This document shows, one piece after another, positions 10,812 to 21,410 of a stretch of 64,000 nt of DNA. Positions within the stretch are counted from its first letter, which is position 1; every line of letters starts with the position of its first letter. The DNA lies in NCBI RefSeq assembly GCF_014356525.2, contig NC_052511.1, positions 50,731,607 to 50,795,606 of the forward strand, written 5' to 3'. The notes below the pieces were generated by a model. That model did no database searches, was not told the origin of the DNA, and saw only the letters and a program-made list of their open reading frames with translations. This DNA comes from Nilaparvata lugens (Eukaryota > Arthropoda > Insecta > Hemiptera > Delphacidae). A program made the position numbers and the translations under genes.

Positions 10812-11107
10812 CTAGCCGTCAGGCTCGCTTCGCTCGCCATATCCGTCTAGCCAGGGGGCTCCGCCCCCTAGACCCCAGACTGGATCGTCCAAGAATGAGA
10901 TCAGCAGGCGAGCGAGCCTCAAGCCCTTATAAACAACCCTTAGAGTTAAAATATCGCCAAAAGATTTCTTAGTGCGCCTCTGAAGGGCCAACTGAACATA
11001 CCTACCGAATTTGAACGTTTTTGGTCCGGTAGATTTTTAGTTCTGCGAGTGAGTGAGTGAGTCAGTCAGTGAGTGAGTTCCATTTCGCTTTTATATAATT
11101 ATATAGA
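10812..11107 (-). mobile_element. Short non-autonomous Helitron
   Basis: Read on the minus strand it starts TCTATATAATTATATAAAAG, then a CACTCACTGACTGACTCACT stretch, AACTAAAAATCTACCGGACC, and ends with the hairpin GGCGAGCGAAGCGAGCC, TGACGG, CTAG followed by T. 5' TC, a hairpin a few bases from the end and CTAG|T are canonical Helitron ends. The base before TC is T, not the expected A. About 296 bp; no Rep/helicase. Confidence 0.85.
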
Positions 11108-11877
11108 ATATTGATAAAGTTTCAAGAAAGTAATGAATCCAATTCGATTGAGATACTTGAGTTCATATCATGAGTACTTGTTTGTCTATAGGTGCGTGAA
11201 GTAATGTTCAGACATTAATGTTTGTATCCTCAGAGCTGCAGAGGAACAGAGAAAACGTCCGCAGAGTTTGTGTTCACACCGAAACATCTGTTTGCCGAAA
11301 GAGCTGTTTTCGCTCTGTTCTCAGTTCCAAAATTTATTTTTATTATATATTATTATGCGCAAATTCCCTGTATGGAAATCGCTAAGTATTTACTTTGGAT
11401 GCCGTACTAGATCTTATTTCTACGATTATCCCAAAAAAATTTCATCTAGCCGATATAGCCTCTCTTCTTCTTGGGAAAAGACTACATTTCTCTCTTAATT
11501 TCCACGGGGCGTATTTCCCACGTAGCAACACTCCTTCCAAAATTTATAATATATTACATTTATTTTTTTGAGGAACGCGAGTCAAATTATTTATTCCAAG
11601 ACGCTGAATCTGAATCTGAAATTAGAGTTCTCCTATCTAAATTGTTTACGAGATTTTTGTTTTTGATCAGAGATTTTTATCGTAAAAGTCCACTCGATGC
11701 CTGAAGAAAATCGTTTCCAGAGCGATTAGAAAACATCTGCACACGAGCACAGTTTTGGAACGGCAGATACACAGATGTCGGTGTGTATACACCTACATTA
11801 TTGTAGCCGGCGACAGATCTTTTTAAATTCATCCATTCACAGACCCTGCAGAGCTACATATTTTGGTCTAAACATTA
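11108..11877. other. Single-copy stretch, no gene seen
   Basis: Mixed composition with overlapping plus-strand frames (60-77 codons) that resemble nothing known to me. No shared repeat. Confidence 0.4.
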
Positions 11878-12144
11878 TCATAGAGAAACAATAGCATAAG
11901 TAGATATCCCATGGTATAGAGCGTTTATGTCGCAACTTCCACTGTTATCTCAAACTGACAGTCCATGTAGTTCTTTCCTGTGAAGCTTTATGACGCTGGT
12001 AGTCTCTCATATTGTGCAGTTCATACACTCTTACCCGGTCAAAACAGTGAAAATCGACAGTAATCGGCTTGAGATAACAGTAAAAGTTGCGACATAAACG
12101 CCCTATACCATGGAATATCTACTTATGCTATTGTTTCTCTATGA
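11878..12144 (+). mobile_element. MITE T3 (~267 bp)
   Basis: Terminal inverted repeats TCATAGAGAAACAATAGCAT and GCTATTGTTTCTCTATGA, continued inward by AGTAGATATCCCATGGTATA on both arms. A full copy lies at 36193-36470 and a half copy at 49062-49194. No coding capacity. Confidence 0.85.
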
Positions 12145-12202
12145 CATTACTTAAGGACTTATTATGCGCCACAAACACACGTATTTCACTTCTTTCACAC
12201 TG

Positions 12203-12395
12203 TCAACAGTATTGAATGAAAAAGACTAAGAAATTGTCAAAAAACCACTGATTTATTAATAATTAGAAAGACCGGTTTCGGTTATTACACCATTGTCAAT
12301 CTCTAATAAACTAAAACTAAATAACTTTAACAATTTCTCAGTCTTTTTCATTTAATATGAATAATTACCACAATATCAACTTCTCAACTACAGAA
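12203..12395 (+). repeat. Foldback element F1, uninterrupted copy
   Basis: Runs TTGAATGAAAAAGACTAAGA, AGAAAGACCGGTTTCGGTTA, CACCATTGTCAATCTCTAAT, then TCTCAGTCTTTTTCATTTAA and AATTACCACAATATCAACTTC. The sequence GTCAATCTCTAATAAACT is the empty counterpart of the Helitron insertion site at 45625/46310. Confidence 0.8.
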
Positions 12396-12400
12396 AAAGT

Positions 12401-13446
12401 GAAAAAAAAACTGTCAACAGTATTCATTCATCGATAGTAGTCGATGCTATGCATATTATTTCTGTATCTTCTCTGCAAATACAGATATAATGAAACAATA
12501 TTAAGAAGGTCATAATGAATTAAATATGGGTACTTGGATATCCATAACATTACATGTATACCTATGTCACTTATAATAACATATCATGCATCATAACCTA
12601 GCTTGATCAAGTCATATGCAATCTGCAGATAGATCAAGGCATGCAATATTCAAATTCTGTAGCTTAGATGACTCACATATCAGATCAGATACGTTCTTAT
12701 ATCCGTATCTATGTACGGTAACACACCAAGAATGTTGAGATCATAATATCTGTCGTATACCGTATGCTCTCCAACCAACATGTTAGCAAAGATATATATG
12801 CTCATATATCTGTATCACGCCAGGAAGTGTATATCTAATAATATATCTGAATCTATACCGTATGTGTATCTGTATCTATATCTGTATTCTGTATATGTTC
12901 TCCAACACACCAGAAAGTGTTGGTCCCTCTATATCTATATAATATATATATATATATCTATATATATATATATAATGTTTCTATATCTCTATAGGTATCT
13001 ATGTCCTACGACATGACTACAAGTGTTTATGTATTCATGTGTGTCCAATTATATACATGTTCAGTAGACAGTCTCTCACAAGCACACAAGCTAGGCCATC
13101 CCAAAGATTAAAAGGTAGGCCAACTAGAAACGGGAAGGGCCTTGTGAACCTCCCACATTGACACATCAATAGTGTCACATATCCCAGCCTAAGGGCCAAT
13201 CCTGTGGGAATTAACATTAGCTCGATTCCCACATACCAGTACAGTATCAGAGTACGTGTAAACTGTTTTCCCGCATATCAGTATCAGTGTAGCCTACATG
13301 TCCGGTATAGTGGGAATTTTATCATTCCTATGAGTTCTAATGAGGGTATTCATACTCACTCTACCGGTCTGAGTGTGAATAGTACCATATTAAATCATAG
13401 GAATTATATTCTCAATGTACCAGCCACGTGCATCAGAAGCTACCAC
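12401..13446. other. No gene seen; short TA microsatellite inside
   Basis: AT-rich, with a TATATA run at 12938-12974 and loose TATCTGTATC words. 13035-13330 is less AT-rich and contains TGTGGGAATTAACATTAGC, but nothing identifiable. Confidence 0.45.
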
Positions 13447-13452
13447 AAGCAC

Positions 13453-13525
13453 GATGATGAAATTTTATAAGACAATGGCAGTTCCAATACTACTCTATGG
13501 TAGTGAAACGTGGGTAACATGAAAT
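13453..13525 (+). pseudogene. Non-LTR retrotransposon reverse-transcriptase fragment
   Basis: Plus-strand frame MMKFYKTMAVPILLYGSETW followed by V, T and a stop. The YKTM..P.LLYGSETW motif is typical of the region after the catalytic core of LINE reverse transcriptases. About 25 residues of a protein normally near 1000. The inverted copy at 15380-15460 encodes the same motif with changes. Confidence 0.75.
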
Positions 13526-13602
13526 CCACTTGAGAGTAAAGTGCAGGCAGTAGCCGCAGTACATAGTTGCAGCAAAATAAATCTTTATTTTCTCATTTCT
13601 AT

Positions 13603-14308
13603 AAATATCAGGCCCCGAGCTTTGCTGTAGAGCAAAAAGCAAAGCTCTGGAGTATTTTTTTATAGCATAAAAAAAATTATTACGAGAGAAGAAATTACAG
13701 TATAATAACATTCATAGTTCATACAGAAATGTTCCATCTAATCTCACAGTCAATTGAGATTAATTCCAAGATGAATGCGAAAATTCCCTCACAAATGCCC
13801 GATTGCACAAAAGCCGGTTAAATTTTAATCCTGATTAATTTCACGTGAATCAAATCAGAGAAGACCATTTCAAAAAGATGGATATACTGGGATAAATCAG
13901 GATTGGAAATAACCCGGCTTTTTTGCAACTGGCACTAAGTACCTGATTGAATGATTACAAAAGTTCAACAGCTGTGTCATAATTTTGACACAGTCTCACA
14001 CACACAAATTCGCTCAATCACTTCCATCACCAACAGATGACGAAATAATTATTATCAGCTGTTTTTCCAAGGATGAATAATAATTATCATTTTCAATGTC
14101 CTTCAGCGAGTCTTTTTGCCAGGCATGAGACCTAGGGTAATCGAATTTTTATATTATAAATCTACTATATTCTGAATTCCGTGAAAATCGTTACAGCCGT
14201 TTCACAAATTTGGTGGAATACAAACATATAAACATATAAACATCTAAACATCCAAACATCTTAATATCTAAACATTTAAACAGAAATTGCTCGTTTGATA
14301 GTATAGGA
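13603..14308 (-). mobile_element. Helitron-like element H2, reverse
   Basis: On the minus strand it begins TCCTATACTATCAAACGAGC, passes CTCTAACGATTTTCAC-type sequence (diverged here), GCACTAAGTACCTGATTG reversed, and ends near a GAGC...GCTC-like hairpin and GGCC. H2 recurs at 14683, 36711, 37360, 49804, 51340 and 60988. 5' TC plus a 3' hairpin suggest a Helitron relative, but there is no CTRR end. Confidence 0.65.
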
Positions 14309-14682
14309 TTGGAAATGTTTTTCCTTGACGAAATGAAATATTCCTGAATAATTCAAAATAGCTAAAACTTCACACTCTTTTCTCTTTATGTTGTGTTCAA
14401 TTTTCAAGTTTTTCGAAATTCAATTTGAACGTAACTATAGTACGACTACGCCCCGTTTTGGAAAGCCAATTTTCTGACTCCAGCTGTCTAGAATCTGGCT
14501 GAATCTCGAGCTCGGAAACCAGCCCTTAGAGAAAAAATTCCAGTTTAATATTGTAACACCATAAACTTTTTTTATTCTAATTTTTTGTGCTGGCAGTTTA
14601 ATGGGATCCATTATTTGACTGACATTAGTTGAATGTGGACTATTGATGTTTGGTTACAGGGAATGGTGACAGCTTGGATTAA

Positions 14683-15320
14683 TCCTATACTATTAAGCGA
14701 GCAATTTCTGTTTTTATGTTTAGATGTTTCTATGTTTGTTTTCCACCAAATCTCGAAAACGGCTCTAACGATTCTCACGAAATTCAGAACATAGTAGGTT
14801 TATAATATAAAAATTCGATTGCACTAGGTCTCATCCCTGGGAAAACTCGCTGAAGGACATTGAAAGGATAATCATTATTTATCCCTGGAAAAACAGCTGA
14901 TAATAATTACTTCGTCGTCTTTTAATGATGGAAGTGAGTGAGCAGGTTCATGAGTGTGGGACTGTGTCAAAATTATGACTCAGCTGTTGACGTTTTGTAA
15001 TCATTCAATCAGGTACTTAGTGCCGGTTGCAAAAAAAACCAGGTCATTTTCAATCCTGATTAATTCTAGTAAATCCATCTTTTTGAAATGGTTTCCTCTG
15101 ATTTGGTTCACGTGACATTAATCAGGATTTAAATTTAACCAGCTTTTGTGCAGGTGGGCCCTTGTGAGGCAAATTTTTGCATTCCTCTGGGAATTAATCT
15201 CAATTTATCGTGATTAGATAGAACATTTCTGTATGAACTATAAATGTTATTATAATTTATTCTTTCGTAATAAATGTTTTATGCTTTTGTACTTCATAGC
15301 GAAGCTTGTTCCCCGATATT
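14683..15320 (+). mobile_element. Helitron-like element H2, forward
   Basis: TCCTATACTATTAAGCGAGC at the 5' end; TCTCGAAAACGGCTCTAACG; CTAGGTCTCATCCCTGGG; then GCGAAGCTTGTTCCCCGATA at the 3' end. It is the right-arm partner of 13603-14308. Non-coding. Confidence 0.7.
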
Positions 15321-15379
15321 TATAGAAATGAGAAAATAAAGATTCACTTTGCTGCAACTATTTACTGCACTTTACTCTC

Positions 15380-15462
15380 AAGTGGCTTTGATGTTACCCA
15401 CGATTAATTACCATAGAGTAGTAGTGGAGCTGCCATTGTCTTATAAAATTTTACAATCGTGC
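15380..15462 (-). pseudogene. LINE reverse-transcriptase fragment, inverted copy
   Basis: Minus-strand reading gives KFYKTMAAPLLLYGN, the same motif as 13453-13525 with substitutions and a stop. It lies in the other arm of the inverted repeat, so the fragment was present before the arms were copied. Confidence 0.7.
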
Positions 15463-15466
15463 TTGT

Positions 15467-15685
15467 TCATGTTTTATGCTTTTTACTCCACAGCGAAGCT
15501 CGGTCCCCGAAATTGATAATTATATTGATTTATTCATCCATACATCGATTGATACAATACCATTCTCAACTATGAATGATTGGGGGAGGAACAACAAGCT
15601 TAAAGCCCAATACTGTTCCTTTCCCAAAGTTGGATAGAGATTGTCCAAAAATAGGTTATGTTTATCACTTCATAAGTTTTGTCAC
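15467..15685. other. H2 3'-end fragment and unassigned sequence
   Basis: 15478-15515 carries GCGAAGCTCGGTCCCCGA, the H2 3' end alone. The rest is unassigned. Confidence 0.5.
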
Positions 15686-15879
15686 AGCCACCTCTAATAC
15701 AAAGCCGCGGCCTACGATATTGCAACGTCGCATTGTAGGCCTAGAATCTAATACATGATTGGTGAAGAAGATCAGCTGGTATTTTTAAAATTTTTTCCCA
15801 CCAATCATGTTTATTAGATTCTAGGCCTACACTGCGACGTTGCAATATTGGAGGCCGCGGCCTTGTATTGGAGGTGGCT
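15686..15879 (+). mobile_element. MITE T4, 194 bp
   Basis: Inverted arms of ~78 bp: AGCCACCTCTAATACAAAGC and its partner GGAGGTGGCT, both containing GCCGCGGCC, GCAACGTCGC and TAGGCCTAGAATCTAAT, around a ~30-bp spacer. No coding. Only one copy in this window. Confidence 0.8.
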
Positions 15880-16580
15880 ATGATTTTGTCTAAGTTTGAG
15901 TTCGAAATATAAACTACGAATTTCGAATTTAGATAAGTTGATAATGAAATTAAATAGAAATACTCCACTAGATCTTGTAGTGAGATCTACTCAAAACTGT
16001 CAGTATTTGTTGAATGGGAAGCATCAATGTCTTCCCCAAGGAATGATGACTGAACAGTGAGTGAACCTAGGATATCTCACATGTATAGGCTATGCTCTTG
16101 AAACACATATATACATTACACACAAACAACACATGTACACTTAACGCATATACATCGACATGCACACAAACCCTGGTGTCGTATTCAATCGCTTTGTGTC
16201 GGATTACCGGGGGTAAAGTGTCGGATAAAGCGATTGTCATGCCGGACTAGTGTTGGAGTTGACCCAGCGTGACGTCATCCCTAGAGGGATTGGTGTGTGG
16301 CTAATTTAGTGGATAGGATGGAAGTGTGTTTAGTCCATTTCCACCATTGAAGAGCCTCATTGGAGCTTGGTCATTTCGAGTTTGTTGGAATGATCTGTGA
16401 ATCTATATTTTTTCAAGATTTGTATAATATATTTAAACCTGGAATATTTACAATAAAAAATGTCTCTCTATATAATCAAAAATTCGCCACTATAATAGTC
16501 CGTCCAGAAGCGCTCTATGCGTGTCAAACTCTCTTTCAAATCAGAAATGAGAACAAGACAGATCAGGTGAGTAAAACAGA
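15880..16580. other. No gene seen
   Basis: 15990-16070 has a weak copy of the CTGTCAGTATT motif (see findings). 16190-16330 is GC-richer (GTCGGATAAAGCGATTG, GACGTCATCCCTAGAGGG). No protein homology recognised. Confidence 0.4.
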
Positions 16581-16581
16581 G

Positions 16582-17250
16582 CACTCACTCACTGACTGAC
16601 TGACTGACTCACTCACTCACTCACTCACTCGCAGAACTAAAAATCTACCGGACCAAAAACGTTCAAATTTGGTAGGTATGTTCAGTTTTGAGGCGCACTA
16701 AGAAATCTTTTGGCAATATTTTAACTCTAAGGGTGGTTTTTGAGGGTTTAAAGTTCGTCTTTCAGCATGTATATTCTTCTTATTCTCTTAATTATAATAA
16801 TTGAAAAATGTCCATACAATTATGTTTATATAGAACTATAATCTAGAGAGAGTACCTCTTCGAAACAGTTGTTAATTGGTAACTAAATTAATAATTTTGT
16901 CAGGTTGGCATTAAGTGGAGTTGACATTTTTAGGTTGGCACCAAGTTGAAGATTGAAATGCATTTATCGTGGAAAAATTGATTGGGCACTGCTACTTCAT
17001 CAGAACTATTCCTGGGAATATTATATTACTAGCCGTCAGACTCGCTTCACTCGCCATATCCGTTTAGTCAGACGTTTAGTCTGAACCCCCGACTGGATCG
17101 TCCTAACATATGATAAAAATGCTCAAATGAAAAATGCAGGCGAGCGGAGCGAGCCTGCTGATCTTATTCTTGGACGATCCAGTCGGGGTTCCAGGGGGCG
17201 GAGCCCCCTGGCTAGACGGATATGGCGAGCGAAGCGAGCATGACGGCTAG
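16582..17250 (+). mobile_element. Non-autonomous Helitron, 5' end eroded
   Basis: CACTCACTGACTGACTGACT, AACTAAAAATCTACCGGACC, GTTGGCATTAAGTGGAG, and a 3' end of GGCGAGCGAAGCGAGC, ATGACGG, CTAG|T at 17247-17251. It parallels 45626-46309 throughout. Near 17036-17110 an inverted copy of the terminal hairpin region is embedded. No TCTATATA start was found. Confidence 0.85.
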
Positions 17251-17255
17251 TCATA

Positions 17256-17586
17256 AATAAAAGTTATCAGGAGAATGGAGTCTGGAGAATTGCAACCAAT
17301 GAGACAGTCTATAAGGAAGTAGAGCCCATCCTTAGTATAATGAAAAAACAAAGAATTTCTCATTTTCCCATGTTCTGCGAATGCCTGAGAATCGAGTTCT
17401 GAGACAGCTTGTAATGCGTAATTAAAAAAAGAGAAAAGTGGCAAGTATGTTGATGAACTAAAACAGGATCTTCAAGAAATAGGCTTGGAAGTTGAGGATG
17501 CCATTGATAAAGTGAAAATAAACCATTCACTCAAAACGCACATATTCAATTTGCCAAAAATGCACAGGGAGATTGTAATCCCCTGA
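17256..17586 (+). pseudogene. LINE ORF2 C-terminal remnant
   Basis: Plus-strand frames give WRIATNETVYKEVEPIL, then KKQRISHFPMFCECLRI, and after a frameshift SGKYVDELKQDLQEIGLEV up to a stop at 17584. These match the order of the C-terminal tail of insect LINE proteins (R.ATNE..Y, KKRI..F.H..R, WLDE...DL). At least one frameshift. Clade not assigned. Confidence 0.7.
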
Positions 17587-17895
17587 ATGGTTTCGTGTTG
17601 CTTGAATGGTTCCAAATTTTCTTAAATAACTCAATATTATTCGTTACAAGTGGCAAGTGAGTGGAATATTTCTAATTAATTTATCAATTCAAGCCATCTA
17701 AATTCAAAATTTATAGTTTCAATGTTTCTTTTGGACTAAAATTTTATAAAAATTGTACACGTGAAATTCTAACCTTATCTTGGACTTTGTCACTTATAAA
17801 TTTGGAAGAAAAATAGCACAAGGACTACCTTATTATTTCATCTTTCAATGTTATTACATTAGTGTCATTTGCATTGTAAATAAATAAGAATAAGA
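17587..17895 (+). repeat. LINE 3' untranslated region with A-rich tail
   Basis: GTTGCTTGAATGGTTCCAAA to GCATTGTAAATAAATAAG. It follows the LINE stop and ends in a TAAA-type tail. A second copy lies at 24897-25195. Confidence 0.75.
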
Positions 17896-17944
17896 ATCAC
17901 TGATGCAGAAAGAAAGCTTCAGAACCAAGGACGATTTTAGTTGA

Positions 17945-18105
17945 TTGACTCCGTGTTATCGGATGGGCACGTTAAACTGTCGGTCCCGGCTTAAGTATGA
18001 CAGTCCCAAGGCCCATTGACGGTTTAAATTATATATTCAGGCGGTGGGACCTTCCCGCAAGGGACTCCCCACCAACAAAAGCCATACGAATTTACTTTAC
18101 TAGTG
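17945..18105 (+). mobile_element. SINE B core, head missing
   Basis: CCGTGTTATCGGATGGGCAC, GTTAAACTGTCGGTCCCGGC, then GACCTTCCCGCAAGGGACTC and CCCACCAACAAAAGCCATAC. Matches 62670-62830, where a tRNA-like head precedes it. Confidence 0.75.
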
Positions 18106-18785
18106 GTCCTATGTGGCCACGTAAAGACGAAAAAAAATATTCAAACTTAGAAAATTCATCCCGATATTGCATTTCCCATCATTTTTTCTCCTCAGGGTTT
18201 GAGTTTGGCTCTCTAGATACAGACTATGATGCAACATGTAACATCGTGATACAACATACACAGACACGAAACATCTATATCAAACTGGATTTGCGATCAG
18301 CAAACATTGACTGCTGCAGATGATTCTGGAAACTGATGACTCAGCGCTTCTAATCGGTCAGCAGACATCACTCAGCGTTGTTCAGCAATCCTTCGAGACC
18401 TCACTCTCACACTCATTCAGTCTCCACTCTCTCATTCACTCTTTCAAACTCTGCCGAATACACACTCTCTCACTCTCCCTCTCTAATATTTTCTCCAATC
18501 CCTCTTTCTCTCTTTTACCACTTTTATAGTTTATTTCTTACCTATTCCATCTACCCTCTATTGCATTGTATTATGAAGTTTAACATTTCATGGTATACTC
18601 TCATGATAAGTTTCATTCCACATGACATGGATGCAAATAACATCTTTTCTTTCCTCCAGTATTGCTAATGTGATCTAGTATGATGTTGATGGCTTAATAT
18701 ATACTATATTGTTTTCTTTTATACTGTATTTGTAATTGATTATAATGATGCAGAACTGTTAAATAATAATTTATCTATTGAGTTT
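18106..18785. other. No gene seen; CT-rich centre
   Basis: 18400-18530 is CT-rich with CACTCTC words. Elsewhere unassigned. Confidence 0.45.
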
Positions 18786-18884
18786 GATTTAATTATATTG
18801 TTAATTTTTGTAAATGTTACCATAGGCAAGAGCCTTGTAACAATTGTCAATAAATATCTATCTATCTATCTATCTTTTCTCTCT
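18786..18884 (+). repeat. Retroelement-like 3' end with (ATCT)n tail
   Basis: GCAAGAGCCTTGTAACAATT, GTCAATAAATATCTATC. A sequence ending in a simple-repeat tail after AATAAA suggests a LINE or SINE 3' end. Only the end is recognisable. Confidence 0.45.
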
Positions 18885-18974
18885 GTTAAAATCTATGTAA
18901 CACTCTCTTACTAGCATTCTCTTTATCTCTCTTAAACTCTCTCAAAGTAAAATACTCATTTAAGTATTAAATTA

Positions 18975-19027
18975 GATTTAAGTAATCTACATAAATAAAG
19001 TACTCTATCAATCAATCAATCAATCAA
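18975..19027 (+). repeat. LINE-like 3' end with (CAAT)n tail
   Basis: GTAATCTACATAAATAAAGT, ACTCTATCAATCAATC. The same end appears reversed at 37982 with a longer body. Confidence 0.6.
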
Positions 19028-19240
19028 ACTTTGTCTAGCTCTCTTTCACTTTTTGACTGCCTTTCTCTTTATCTATCAAACTCTATCTCTCAATCACTCA
19101 CTCACTCTCTCATTCTCTCTCTCTCACTCTCACTCACTCACTATCTCTCTCTCTTACTCAACACTCTCTTAGTAGTCCCTGCTCTCTGCAACCTCCCTCT
19201 CTCTTGGGATCAGTAGTTGTTTGTTTCATTTTGCGCTCGA
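19028..19240 (+). repeat. CT-rich low-complexity tract
   Basis: CACTCACTCACT/CTCTCT words. The 61-codon Leu/Ser frame here is a by-product. Confidence 0.8.
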
Positions 19241-19253
19241 TTTCATCACACTG

Positions 19254-19256
<3 letters not shown>

Positions 19257-19284
<28 letters not shown>
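19257..19284 (+). repeat. (CA)14 microsatellite
   Basis: Uninterrupted CA repeat. Confidence 0.9.
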
Positions 19285-19287
<3 letters not shown>

Positions 19288-19415
19288 TATGGTCAGCAGA
19301 GTTACAATCCGGTCAGTTGTGTTGCATCACATGTGTGTGCTGATAGGATGAAGTAGTGATGATATCGTCATCATCTCGTGTACCATGCTGACTCTTCTCA
19401 ATCGGCTTCTTTCCT

Positions 19416-19824
19416 TTCTTCTTCTTCTTCTTCTTCTTCTTCTTCTTCTTCTTCTTCTTCTTCTTCTTCTTCTTCTTCTTCTTCTTCTTCTTGTTGTTGT
19501 TGTTGTTCTTGATCTTGTTCTTGTTCTTGTTCTTGTTCTTGTTGTTGTTCTTGATCTTGTTCCTGTTCTTGTTCTTGTTCTTGTTCTTGTTCTTGTTCTT
19601 GTTCTTGTTCTTGTTCTTGTTCTTGTTCTTGTTCTTGTTCTTGTTCTTGTTCTTGTTCTTGTTCTTGTTCTTGTTCTTGTTCTTGTTCTTGTTCTTGTTC
19701 TTGTTCTTGATCTGTTCTTGTTCTTGTTCTTGTTCTTGATCTTGTTGTTCTTGATCTTGTTCTTGTTCTTGTTGTTTTGTTGTTCTTGATCTTGTTGTTG
19801 TTGTTGTTGTTCTTGATCTTGTTC

Positions 19825-19862
<38 letters not shown>

Positions 19863-19935
19863 CTTCCTCTTCTTCTTCTTCTTCTTCTTTCTTCTTCTTC
19901 TTTTTCTTCTTCTTCTACTACTTCTTTTCCTTCTT
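19416..19935 (+). repeat. (CTT)n and TTCTTG hexamer array
   Basis: 19416-19492 is pure CTT, then GTT, then long runs of the hexamer TTCTTG (19500-19760) broken by a few GATCTTG variants, then GTT and CTT again to 19935. The period of 6 keeps two frames open as Leu-Val or Leu-Phe repeats; not proteins. Confidence 0.93.
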
Positions 19936-20790
19936 CATCGTCTTCTCCTTCACTTATGTCATCGACTTTTGTCTCATTTGTCCCTTCTTATTAATTTGTT
20001 TCTGTTTCTTTCTCTGTCCTTCTCTGTGTAATACCATATTCTCTATCAATCAAGTCCGATTCTCTCTCAAAGCCTCCCTACTCTTTATTGTGTCTGCTGT
20101 TTCATTGAATATCTGTTATCATCAGCTTGTATCCTCCATTTCTTTTATTTGACGCTCACAGTATCATTCAAATCCTCTCTATCATTTCTTCCCTTCACTT
20201 TTCAGGCTTTCCAAAATCTGTGAATTCTGAGCATTCCCGAAATTTCTGTTAATATAACTCTACATAACCTCTGGACTGATTATTTCAAATTGAGGTTGAA
20301 TACAATTTTAGGGGAGCACCTGTTGTTTTCACCTGATCGTTGATCCAGAATCAATTTCTCTGTTATTCTTTGACCAATCTTAGTTGATAAAGTATCCTTG
20401 GAATCTTGATAAAATATGGTAACTTCTTTGTCTCTTGTAAATTTTCTGTGAAGTGAACGGCTTTCGTGAAATTTGCCATCAAAAACTTGAAATGGCCACC
20501 ATTTTGGAAATTTACATCGAATTTTTTTTATTTCATTTTAAAAAAAGTTTAGTTTTCATAGCATAAATTAATATTCATGCCGAATTCAAGATCAATAACA
20601 ATATTTCGTTCATGACATTTTTAAAATCAATAAAAACATTTCGTCCATGAGAAGAAAATTACTAAGTGAAAAAAACAAAATGGCAGCCATAAGGATAACC
20701 GCTGAGTTTTGGATACTTCAAATACGACATTTGTAGTCTCCTATCATCCAGGAACAATACCCTAAAATGTTCGACACTACTTCTGGAACA
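19936..20790. other. No gene seen
   Basis: Mixed unique sequence; short motif AAAATTTGCC-type words only. No repeat shared in the window. Confidence 0.45.
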
Positions 20791-21410
20791 CTCTGTATAT
20801 CGCTTCCTCTCCATTCATCTATCCACCTATTTTCTCCCTCCCATCTTTATCTCCTTCATCATCTTCTGCTTCTTTCTCATCCATCAATCTTCCTATTTTT
20901 GTCTATCCATCCATATCTCCTCCATCATATTTTGCTTCTTCCCCATCTTTTCATCCTCCTCTATTCTCATCCTTCCATCTTCACCCTCTACATTATCAAT
21001 AATGGAGTATACTCACACTTGTATGATCAGCAGAGTTAACCTCCTATCTTCATCTACTTCATCATCTTCTGCTTCTTTCTCATCCATTGATCCTCCTATC
21101 TTCGTCTATCCATCCATATTTCCTCCATCATCCTCTGCATCTATTCATCTTCCCAAATTCGTCCTTCAATCTTCATATTCATTATTATCTTCTTCTTCAT
21201 CATCTTCATCTATCGATCTTCCTAATTTCTCATATTTTTATCTATATCTTCTCCATCATCTTTTGCTTCTCCTCCATCTGTTCTTCCTCCCATATTCGTT
21301 CTTCAATCTTTATCTTCTCCATATTTCACTTTTTCTCCATCAGTTTACCCTTCCACTTTTTCTTCATCTATTCACCCTCCTATTTATTTCCATCCTCCTC
21401 CCACATCCCG
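20791..21410 (+). repeat. Pyrimidine-rich, imperfectly repeated tract
   Basis: Repeated TCTATCCATCCATA, CTCCTCCATCAT and CTTCTGCTTCTTTCTCATCC words spaced irregularly. Overlapping Ser/Leu-rich frames up to 149 codons are by-products. The word CACACTTGTATGATCAGCAG at 21013 echoes 19281. Confidence 0.8.

Larger units (their letters stand above)
13447..15466. repeat. Large inverted repeat, arms ~0.8 kb
   Basis: Left arm 13447-14310 and right arm 14680-15466 are reverse complements in the same order: LINE fragment, GCAGCAAAAT boundary, Helitron-like element H2. The arms have diverged by many substitutions and small indels. The ~370-bp spacer 14311-14679 is not part of the repeat and has no gene. 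Confidence 0.8.

Noticed and set aside
18859..18884. Telomere-like simple repeat
   Set aside because: ATCT is not the insect TTAGG telomere repeat and the run is short; it fits a retroelement tail.
19385..19789. 134-codon Leu-Val repeat frame
   Set aside because: Arises from the TTCTTG hexamer; period 6 keeps it open.
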